From positions 1-10,204 of the forward strand of contig JBBRWC010000127.1 of assembly GCA_038246255.1 (NCBI GenBank): 10,204 bases of DNA, given 5' to 3'. Below, piece by piece: positions 1 through 5,814 of the stretch. The position numbers and the translations under genes are program-made. Under the pieces are notes generated by a model, which worked only from the letters and a program-made list of their open reading frames with translations, ran no database searches and was not told the origin of the DNA. The number at the start of each line of letters is the position of its first letter. Positions within the stretch are counted from its first letter, which is position 1. This DNA comes from RI-242 sp038246255. GTDB taxonomy: Bacteria > Planctomycetota > UBA1135 > GCA-002686595.

Positions 1-145
1 CGCACGCGCCCATCGGCGTGCACGGCGCCGCGGGCGACATGCGCCAAAGGCGCTCCGGCGCGCCAACGGCGCGACCGATCGTAGCCTGGGGCAACGCCCC
101 AGGTTCTCGATACGAACGAAGCAAGGGCTGAAAGCCCGCCCCATC
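1..145 (+). repeat. REP-like palindromic element, right half, cut by window edge
   Basis: Positions 81-145 form the same end module found three more times to the right in full-length units. It consists of GTAG (81-84), the 19-nt palindrome CCTGGGGCAACGCCCCAGG (85-103; 8-bp stem, 3-nt loop), a spacer of about 21 nt, and the hairpin GGGCTGAAAGCCC (125-137), ending in CCCCATC. Counted by eye, it differs from 1036-1100 at only two positions of 65. Positions 1-80 are a GC-rich interior related to, but more diverged than, 990-1035 and 1430-1475. The left half of this unit lies outside the window. It points inward toward the transposase gene at 260. Confidence 0.85.
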
Positions 146-259
146 GCTCTGTGTTGTGTTCGGAACGACGCGCATGTGCTTTGGGCGCAACCATCTCGCG
201 GCAAACGAGTCTACGGAAGCGCAGGAAAACCAACCCAAGGCGCAGACCCACGACCGTTC

Positions 260-712
260 ATGCCGCAATCACTGGACAATGTGCTTGTGCACCTCGTCTT
301 CAGTACGAAGGGCCGATCTCCGTGGATCGATGTATCGGTGCGCGCTGATCTCCACGCCTATCTGGCGTCCGTCGCCCGCAATGCGGGTGGCGGCTGTTTG
401 CGAGTAGGGGGCGTTGCCGATCACGTGCATCTCGCGATCCAACTTCCGCGGACCCTCACCATCGCAGCCCTAGTCGAACGGCTCAAGACGTCCTCCTCGA
501 TGTGGCTGAAGGCGCGCTCCCCGGATTCATCGCGATTCTCGTGGCAGCGCGGGTACGGGGTCTTCTCGGTAGCGCCCGCAAACTCGTCCGCTCTGATCAA
601 CTACATCGACGAACAGGAAAAGCACCACCGGATCCGCACGTATCAGGAGGAGCTGCGAGCGTGCCTCATGGAGAACGGCGTTGCCTTCGATGAACGCTAC
701 GTGTGGGACTAG
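260..712 (+). CDS. IS200-like / REP-associated Y1 (HUH) transposase
   Basis: This 150-aa protein belongs to the Y1 transposase family (IS200/IS605 TnpA and REP-associated RAYT proteins). These are single-strand DNA nucleases that bind hairpins and cut using one catalytic tyrosine. Visible hallmarks are the HUH metal-binding motif DHVHL (His55, His57), the conserved WQRGYGVFSV block (95-104), the nucleophile Tyr115 in NYIDEQEKHHR, and the terminal DERYVWD. The length is normal and the frame is intact, so it may be active. The ATG at 260 (MPQSL) is chosen because family members start this way; an in-frame start at 176 would add unrelated residues. No Shine-Dalgarno sequence is seen. There is no tnpB or accessory gene, and the gene sits between inverted REP-like ends (81-145 and 746-810). 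This is the classic RAYT arrangement, although a simple IS200 relative cannot be excluded. Confidence 0.93.
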   Translation: MPQSLDNVLVHLVFSTKGRSPWIDVSVRADLHAYLASVARNAGGGCLRVGGVADHVHLAIQLPRTLTIAALVERLKTSSSMWLKARSPDSSRFSWQRGYGVFSVAPANSSALINYIDEQEKHHRIRTYQEELRACLMENGVAFDERYVWD

Positions 713-745
713 TCGGCCATCTGTACGATCGGGCAACGGTGGGGT

Positions 746-1100
746 GATGGGGCGGGCTTTCAGCCCTTGCGTCGTTCTCATGGCGGACCTGGGGCGTTGC
801 CCCAGGCTAGTATCGGACGGGGCGTTGCCCCTCGCGGAACCCCGCGCACCGAGCGTCTCGCGGGAATGCGCGCCAACGAACGGGGCGTTGCACCGTGCGG
901 AACGGCGCGCGCGTTTGCCGTCGAGAGCGGGCGCGCCCATTGAATGAGGTCCGCGGCGTCGCAGGCATACCGCCCGTTTGCGCGGCCGCGCGCACGCGCC
1001 GAAGGCGCTCTTGCGCGCCAACGGCGCGGGCCATACTAGCCTGGGGCAACGCCCCAGGTTCTCGATACGAACGAAGCAAGGGCTGAAAGCCCGCTCCATC
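746..1100. repeat. REP-like composite element, unit 1 (355 bp, inverted ends)
   Basis: This is a complete palindromic unit. The left end (746-810) holds the hairpin GGGCTTTCAGCCC (754-766) and the 19-nt palindrome at 788-806 followed by CTAG. The right end (1036-1100) is its inverted copy, with CTAG at 1036-1039, the palindrome at 1040-1058 and GGGCTGAAAGCCC at 1080-1092. By eye the two 65-bp ends match at 58 positions. The interior is GC-rich, contains one copy of the GACGGGGCGTTGCCCCTCG block (from 816) and has no credible gene. Long open frames here on both strands are repeat shadows rich in Arg, Ala and Pro. The unit looks like a BIME or MITE-like element that could be moved by the neighbouring Y1 transposase. 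Confidence 0.85.
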
Positions 1101-1119
1101 ACTTCGCGACAAACATGGC

Positions 1120-1539
1120 GATGGGCCGGGCCTTCAGCCCGGGAGCTCCATTCCGCATCAACCTGGGGCGTTGCCCCAGGCTAGGATCGGACGGGGCGTT
1201 GCCCCTCGCGGAACCCCGCGCACCGAGCGTCGAGCCTCCGATGCTCGCGGGAATGCGCGCCTATGGACGGGGCGTTGCCCCTCGCGGAACCCGCGCACCG
1301 AGCGTCGAGCCTCCGATGCTCGCGGGAATGCGCGCCTATGGACGGGGCGTTGCCCCTCGCGGAACGGCGCGCGCGTTTGCCGTCGAAAGTCCGCGGCGTC
1401 GCAGGCATACCGCCCGTTTGCGCGGCCGCGCGCACGCGCCGAAGGCGCTCTTGCGCGCCAACGGCGCGGCCGATCGTAGCCTGGGGCAACGCCCCAGGTT
1501 TGGTGAGAGGGAGACCAAGGGCTGAAGGCCCGCTCCATC
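1120..1539. repeat. REP-like composite element, unit 2 (420 bp, inverted ends)
   Basis: This second complete unit lies 19 bp after unit 1 in the same orientation. The left end has the hairpin CCGGGCCTTCAGCCCGG (1126-1142) and the 19-nt palindrome at 1162-1180 followed by CTAG. The right end has GTAG (1476-1479), the palindrome at 1480-1498 and GGGCTGAAGGCCC (1519-1531), ending in CTCCATC. The interior is expanded by a 75-76-bp tandem repeat. It shares an identical block of about 81 bp with unit 1 (1389-1469 equals 949-1029). The loop and spacer sequences differ from those of unit 1 while the stems are kept. No protein-coding gene is seen. Confidence 0.85.
1190..1365 (+). repeat. 75-76-bp tandem repeat inside unit 2
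   Basis: Two nearly identical copies lie at 1190-1265 (76 bp) and 1266-1340 (75 bp), followed by a partial third copy at 1341-1365. Each begins GACGGGGCGTTGCCCCTCG and ends GGAATGCGCGCCTATG. The first two differ only by one C in a short C run (GAACCCCGCG versus GAACCCGCG). Unit 1 holds a single degenerate version at 816-885, so the expansion occurred within unit 2. Confidence 0.9.
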
Positions 1540-1620
1540 CCACGCTACAAGGCCACGGGCCAGTCCAAGATCCGCGCGTTGCCAACGCAGGCTCGCCCGC
1601 CCCCTGGCTCCAGCACCTAC

Positions 1621-1640
1621 GGCCCGGCTCCGCGCGGGCC
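1621..1640 (-). terminator. Weak stem-loop downstream of the kinase gene
   Basis: GGCCCG (1621-1626) pairs with CGGGCC (1635-1640) around an 8-nt loop, about 40 nt past the kinase stop codon. There is no T run, so intrinsic termination is doubtful. The rest of 1540-1680 shows nothing recognisable. Confidence 0.2.
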
Positions 1641-1680
1641 TTCGGGCTTGCGCCAGCGGGCGGGCGTCACTTGTGCCCGA

Positions 1681-4600
1681 CTAGGGCGCGAGAACTGGGG
1701 CAAGCACAACCCGGAACCCGATGTTGAAGTCGGTGGTGAAGCCGGGAAAGCTGCTGTACCGGACCGCGGAGCGGCAGTTGTACGAGTTGTTGTACCAACT
1801 GCCGCCGCGGAAGACCCGGACCGGGCCGCCAGGGACGTAGGGGTCGGTCTTCGCCGAAGCCGTGTAACTACTTTTGGCATCAAGACACCACTCCCACACG
1901 TTCCCGTGCATGTCGAAAAGGCCCCAGGCGTTGGGAGCGAAACGGCCCACGGACACCGTTTCGTCCGCGTCGAAGTGGGCTTCGCTCCGCGCCAAGCTAT
2001 CCCCGAAGGCGCACTCCGTTGTCGTTCCCGCACGGCACGCGAACTCCCACTCGGCTTCCGTGGGAAGTCTGTAATGGTAACCCGCCGGCACCTTGCCAAG
2101 GGCCGTCTGCTGCTCGGTCAGCGCCTTGCAGTAGGCCATCGCGTCGTTCCAGCTCACCCTCTCGACGGGGCGATCCGGGCCGCGGAAGCCCGAGGGATTC
2201 GTCCCCATCACCGATTCGTACTCCGCTTGGGTGACTTCGAACTTGCCCATCCAAAAGGGCCGACTGATGGTCACCTGGTGCACCGGCTGCTCGTCCTTAT
2301 CTCCGCTGGTCGACCCCATCCGAAAGCTGCCAGGCTGGATCTCCACCAACGCCGGCAATTTCAAAGTCGCAGCCGGACGGGTAGCGACCTTGACTGCGCT
2401 GTTCACCAGCATTGCCGGGGCGTTGGGCGCCTTGGGTGCGGCAGAGGGCGCCGGGGCGGCCGGGGCGGCAGCCGGCGCTGCGGGGGTCGGTTGGCCGATC
2501 AAAGACAAGCTCGTCGAGTCGGGTTCCTTGGCGGTTGCCCAGACCCGGGGCTCGTTATCTGCTCGAGGTGCCACCGTCGCATCCGCGGCGATCCACGTGG
2601 CGCGCAAAAGGCCGATCGCTTCGGCTTGGTCGGGGTCGCGCACGAACATGCGGTACTCGAGCTGCTTGCCATCGGCGCTTTGTTGATGCCAGAGCAGCAC
2701 ATCACTGCCGTGGGCCGCGCGCAGCACGTCGAGGACCCGCTGCGCCGCGCCCTCGTCACCCAGGGGCGACAGGCCCGCCGCGGCGCGCAGACGCGCCCAC
2801 AGCTCGACGTCGCCGTCGGCTCCGTCGTTGCTCTGGCCGATTACACGAATGCCCGGCAGGCTCGCGAGCCGATCCGCGAACGCATCGAGTTCGTCGCGCT
2901 CGGCGGGCACGGGACCCGCGGGCAAAAGAGCGATTTCCAGCCCGTCAAAACGCGGCGCAACTTCCGTCGCGACCTCGAACGCGAGCGGGTTGGATCCCGC
3001 CTGGTCGAACTCGAACGCGCTCTTGAACTGTCCGCGCTCGACGAGGCCGCGCACCGCGTCCTTTGCGCCGAATGCGGCTTCTTTCGCGCGGCGCTGGAAG
3101 ATCTTCGCGCGTGCGGTTGCCGAGCTTTCCGCGTTCACCCCGGGTGCGGCGGGCGCGGGGATCTCGCGGGCGCCTCCGAAGCCGCCGTATTGAAACGTCG
3201 TCGGTCCCCCGACAGACAACAGGCTGAATGCACCCACGGTGAAGAGACCGAGCATTAGCCCTGCGGCGACCAAGACACCGGTCCAACCGCGGCTCTTGGA
3301 ACGGCGGACCTCCTTGCCCGGCGCGGCGGCCCCAACGGGCGTCGGTTGGCGCGCGGGCGCGAACGGCGGGGGCGGTTCGTGCTTCCACGGAGCGGGTTCG
3401 CCGGCGCTGACGGCGCGCTCGACCTCGGCCGCGCGTCCGCCCATGGACGGCAGGTCGGCGGGGCGCAGCGCGAAGGGGTCCTTGCTCGCGAGCACCGCTT
3501 CTACGTCGCGCAGCATCTCGCCCGCGGAGCCGTAGCGGCTTTCGAGGCTCGCCATCGCACGCCGCACGATCCAGCGCACGGCTTCGGGGCAACGCTTTGT
3601 GATGGCCGACAGGCTGCCGTGGGCGGGGAAGCTGTGTTCGATGAGGAAGTAGAGGACCGCTCCCGCCGAGTACAGGTCGAACTTCACGCCGTCGACTTCG
3701 TGCACCTTCACGCCGCGCATCGCGAGGCGGACCATCTCCGGGTCCCGGTAGTATTCGGTGCCGTGCGTGGTCAGGGTCATGGCCGACGCGAGGGGCGTCA
3801 CCAGCCCTAGGTCGACGAGCTCGACGCGGCCTTCGCCGACGATGATGTTGCTCGGTTTGATGTCCTTGTGCCACAGGCCCGCGGCGTGGAAGCGCGCGAG
3901 GATCCCAAGCAAGCTCGCTGCGTAACCCGAAACCGCCCGCAGGCCGTCGTCGTCGAGGCCGCCCACAGCGGCGCGTCCGTGCATGCGGCGCGCAACTTCG
4001 CTGAGGTCCGCACCGGCGACGTAGGGCATGACGTAGTGGAAGCGGTCCGCAGCCATGTGGTGCTCGAGCACGAGGCCGAGCTTGCGCGCAGCCTCGAGAG
4101 CGCGGTTTTCACGCACGATCTGGGGCAGCGTGGATCCGGCCGAAAGGTCGAAGGCTTTGATGACGACCTCCGCGGGCACGGCAGCGAACTGCGCGGCAAG
4201 CTGCGCGTGCTTGGCGGGGGTTGGACGCGCAACCCACAGCTTCGCGCCCGATCCGCCCGCGGGCAGGGATCCGGTCACGACGTAACCGTCGAAAGCTTTT
4301 GCGGGCCCGCCGGCGGGCCGGTCAGCGCCGGGCGCGGCGGCCACCACCTCGGGCATTCGGTTTTCGACGCCGTCCAGGAGCGCTCCCAAACCCACCAGCC
4401 GCAAGGGGTGCGCCAGGGTGGCGCGGTAGAGCGCGGAGGCGGCGTTGGCGAGCTCGTCGACCAGCGCCTTGCCGTAGTGCTGGCTGGTCCCCCACCGCCC
4501 GCGCCCGATGTTGAACATCACCGCGAGCGGAAGGAACACCGCCGCGATCAGAGCGCCCGCGAACCGCAAAAGCTCGACGAGGATGCCCACGAGGTGGCGC

Positions 4601-4773
4601 AGGACGTGGCCGATTAAGGCGAACACGCCGCCGAAGATCGCTCCCAATCCCTTAGCGGTGCCGACCGTGATCCGGAAGACGAGCCAAACGAGACCGACAC
4701 CCAGGCCGAGGGCCAGGGCGGCCAAGAGGAAGAGCGCGAAGATCTGGATCAGGGCCACGGCAGGGGAGGTCAT
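1681..4773 (-). CDS. Membrane Ser/Thr protein kinase with C-terminal FGE-sulfatase-like domain
   Basis: This 1030-aa Hanks-type kinase is anchored in the inner membrane. Hydrophobic stretches lie at about 7-35, 43-66 and 68-88. The kinase domain (about 163-435) shows a glycine loop (PAGGSGAKLW), Lys206 (VVIK), Glu222 or Glu226, the catalytic loop HKDIKPSN (302-309, Asp304), DLG (321-323, in place of DFG) and DPE (in place of APE), so it should be active. After a proline-rich juxtamembrane part, a transmembrane helix (about 498-521) leads to an unrecognised region (610-730), an Ala/Pro linker (762-788) and an FGE-sulfatase/SUMF1-like domain (807-1026; LPTEAEWEFACRAG, MHGNVWEWC, RGGSW, GFRV). 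One of the two copper-site cysteines of true FGE is Asn995, so this domain is probably a binding module, not an oxidase. Kinase-FGE fusions are known, for example chlamydial Pkn1. The gene lies 58 bp after the sigma gene and has only a weak GAAGG before the ATG. The extreme C-terminus resembles DGR variable regions. Confidence 0.93.
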   Translation of the reverse strand: MTSPAVALIQIFALFLLAALALGLGVGLVWLVFRITVGTAKGLGAIFGGVFALIGHVLRHLVGILVELLRFAGALIAAVFLPLAVMFNIGRGRWGTSQHYGKALVDELANAASALYRATLAHPLRLVGLGALLDGVENRMPEVVAAAPGADRPAGGPAKAFDGYVVTGSLPAGGSGAKLWVARPTPAKHAQLAAQFAAVPAEVVIKAFDLSAGSTLPQIVRENRALEAARKLGLVLEHHMAADRFHYVMPYVAGADLSEVARRMHGRAAVGGLDDDGLRAVSGYAASLLGILARFHAAGLWHKDIKPSNIIVGEGRVELVDLGLVTPLASAMTLTTHGTEYYRDPEMVRLAMRGVKVHEVDGVKFDLYSAGAVLYFLIEHSFPAHGSLSAITKRCPEAVRWIVRRAMASLESRYGSAGEMLRDVEAVLASKDPFALRPADLPSMGGRAAEVERAVSAGEPAPWKHEPPPPFAPARQPTPVGAAAPGKEVRRSKSRGWTGVLVAAGLMLGLFTVGAFSLLSVGGPTTFQYGGFGGAREIPAPAAPGVNAESSATARAKIFQRRAKEAAFGAKDAVRGLVERGQFKSAFEFDQAGSNPLAFEVATEVAPRFDGLEIALLPAGPVPAERDELDAFADRLASLPGIRVIGQSNDGADGDVELWARLRAAAGLSPLGDEGAAQRVLDVLRAAHGSDVLLWHQQSADGKQLEYRMFVRDPDQAEAIGLLRATWIAADATVAPRADNEPRVWATAKEPDSTSLSLIGQPTPAAPAAAPAAPAPSAAPKAPNAPAMLVNSAVKVATRPAATLKLPALVEIQPGSFRMGSTSGDKDEQPVHQVTISRPFWMGKFEVTQAEYESVMGTNPSGFRGPDRPVERVSWNDAMAYCKALTEQQTALGKVPAGYHYRLPTEAEWEFACRAGTTTECAFGDSLARSEAHFDADETVSVGRFAPNAWGLFDMHGNVWEWCLDAKSSYTASAKTDPYVPGGPVRVFRGGSWYNNSYNCRSAVRYSSFPGFTTDFNIGFRVVLAPVLAP
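1714..1797 (-). other. Candidate DGR-type variable region in the kinase C-terminus
   Basis: Residues 993-1020 lie between the conserved RGGSW and IGFRV, in the C-type-lectin loop that DGRs diversify in FGE-type targets. By eye, 17 of 19 codons at positions that vary in this family have the form NNC (TAC, AAC, TGC, GTC, AGC, GGC, TTC, ACC, GAC), all reachable from AAC by changing adenines. High-GC codon bias also favours C-ending codons, which weakens this. No template repeat or reverse transcriptase is in the window. This is inference only. Confidence 0.3.
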
Positions 4774-4831
4774 CGGCCTTCAGGGATGTCGGAAGAGCGC
4801 GCGGGGGCGCCGTGCCGGGTTAGAGGACACG

Positions 4832-5584
4832 TCACTCCCGCGAGGCCGAATCGAGCAGGGCGCGCTGCGCCAGATAGCGCCGATGCACCTCACCCACGGC
4901 CTCGTCGAAAAGGGCGTCCAACGCCTTGTTGGGAGAGAGGTCGATTCCGTTGCGACCCAAATCCTCTACGTCCTCCTCAGAGAAGCTGTACTGGCCGATC
5001 ACCTCGGCCAACTGGACGCGCAAAACGTCCCGGACGCGGGCGAGGCGTCGACTGATAGTGGCCTCGCTGGTGCCTAGGGCCGTTGCGACCTCCACTCCGC
5101 TTTGCCCTTCGAGCACCCGGCAGCGAAAAACCTCGAAATCGAGGAAGTCGACCTGACGCTCCACCCGCCGCACGGCGGCGTCGACCTTCGCGCCCAAAAC
5201 GAGCCGGTGGTAATCCTCGTCCGGGCCCGGCGCGTCCGAACCGGGCACCAAAAACTCGTCCAGCTCGACCGGCCGACGGCCCTCGCCGCGCTTTTGGGCG
5301 TTGCGGCGGTCGAACTCGTCGGAGAGCGTGTAGCGGGCGATCGCAAGCAGCCAGGTCGAGAACCGCACGCCCCGGCTCGGGTCGTGGCTATCGATCGCCT
5401 GCGCGAGGGCCGTCAGGGTCTCCTGGGACAGATCCTGGACGGTTTCCGGACCGATCCGCCCGCGCCCCCAACGCCGCAGTTGGGCGGAGAGCACGGGCCC
5501 GAAGGTCTCCCACAGCTCGAACCACGCCTTCGGGTCGCGGGCGCGCAGGCGGCCGATGAAGCTGGTGGAAAGGTCCTGGGGCAT
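4832..5584 (-). CDS. ECF-type RNA polymerase sigma factor
   Basis: This 250-aa protein has sigma-70 regions 2 and 4 only, as in extracytoplasmic-function sigma factors. Region 2 is at about 8-97, with the core-binding and DNA-binding segments TVQDLSQETLTAL and FSTWLLAIARYTLSDEFDRRNAQ. Region 4 is at about 135-192, with the helix-turn-helix GVEVATALGTSEATISRRLARVR. A tail of about 55 residues, partly acidic (FSEEDVEDLG), follows region 4 and is longer than in minimal ECF factors. The ATG at 5584 gives the usual short N-terminus; an in-frame start at 5686 would add a low-complexity Arg/Ala leader. The gene is followed after 58 bp by the kinase, so the two are probably co-transcribed. ECF genes beside Ser/Thr kinases are a recognised planctomycete arrangement in which phosphorylation is thought to take the place of an anti-sigma factor. 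That role is inferred here. Confidence 0.93.
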   Translation of the reverse strand: MPQDLSTSFIGRLRARDPKAWFELWETFGPVLSAQLRRWGRGRIGPETVQDLSQETLTALAQAIDSHDPSRGVRFSTWLLAIARYTLSDEFDRRNAQKRGEGRRPVELDEFLVPGSDAPGPDEDYHRLVLGAKVDAAVRRVERQVDFLDFEVFRCRVLEGQSGVEVATALGTSEATISRRLARVRDVLRVQLAEVIGQYSFSEEDVEDLGRNGIDLSPNKALDALFDEAVGEVHRRYLAQRALLDSASRE

Positions 5585-5594
5585 GGCGCAAGCG

Positions 5595-5600
5595 ATCCTA
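5595..5600 (-). promoter_or_regulatory. Candidate -10 box for the sigma-kinase operon
   Basis: On the minus strand TAGGAT sits 10 nt before the ATG at 5584. This spacing would place transcription initiation at or next to the start codon, and there is no Shine-Dalgarno sequence. No good -35 hexamer is seen. A similar TAGGGT lies 9 nt before dapF. Confidence 0.3.
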
Positions 5601-5731
5601 TCACCGCGGCCCAAAGCGAACCGGCGTAAGGGGGCTGCGCGCGGGCGGCCCTCGGATTCCTGAAAGGACGGACGGGCGGCTCCCAAGAACGGGGTGTGGC
5701 CGGGCGCTTCGGTGCTCGGCCCAGCGACTCA

Positions 5732-5776
5732 AGACCTAGTGACCCCAGACCTCGTGACCCCAGACCCAGCGCCCCG
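5732..5776 (+). repeat. 15-bp tandem repeat, three copies, in divergent intergenic region
   Basis: AGACCTAGTGACCCC (5732-5746), AGACCTCGTGACCCC (5747-5761) and a decayed AGACCCAGCGCCCCG (5762-5776) lie between the divergent sigma and coiled-coil genes, 38 bp before the latter. Copies 1 and 2 differ at one base. They could be operator-like sites or simple slippage. No other feature is seen in 5601-5814. Confidence 0.7.
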
Positions 5777-5814
5777 AAGACGCAGGGCCCCCAAGACCAC
5801 TTTCCCCTACGCCC

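Noticed and set aside
176..259. Earlier in-frame start for the transposase
   Set aside because: The extra 28 residues are not family-like, whereas MPQSL at 260 matches the usual N-terminus of these enzymes.
527..1112. Minus-strand open frames of 100-191 codons starting inside the repeat units
   Set aside because: They run through palindromic repeat DNA, overlap the transposase gene or mirror frames on the other strand, and have Arg/Ala/Pro-rich translations typical of GC-rich noncoding sequence.
1..1539. CRISPR array or phage att sites as explanation of the repeats
   Set aside because: The repeats are inverted, of unequal spacing, with palindromic ends and similar interiors. No unique spacers, cas genes or integrase are present.
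1579..3258. A 559-codon plus-strand open frame opposite the kinase gene
   Set aside because: It is the antisense shadow of a high-GC gene. Its translation lacks domains, while the minus strand has kinase and FGE-like motifs throughout.
4774..4790. CGGCCTTCAGGG next to the kinase start resembling a REP hairpin half
   Set aside because: It does not form the paired stem of the family and has no neighbouring second hairpin, so the resemblance is likely chance.
5584..5686. Earlier in-frame start for the sigma factor at 5686
   Set aside because: The added 34 residues are Arg/Ala-rich and unrelated to sigma factors. The ATG at 5584 is preceded by a -10-like box.
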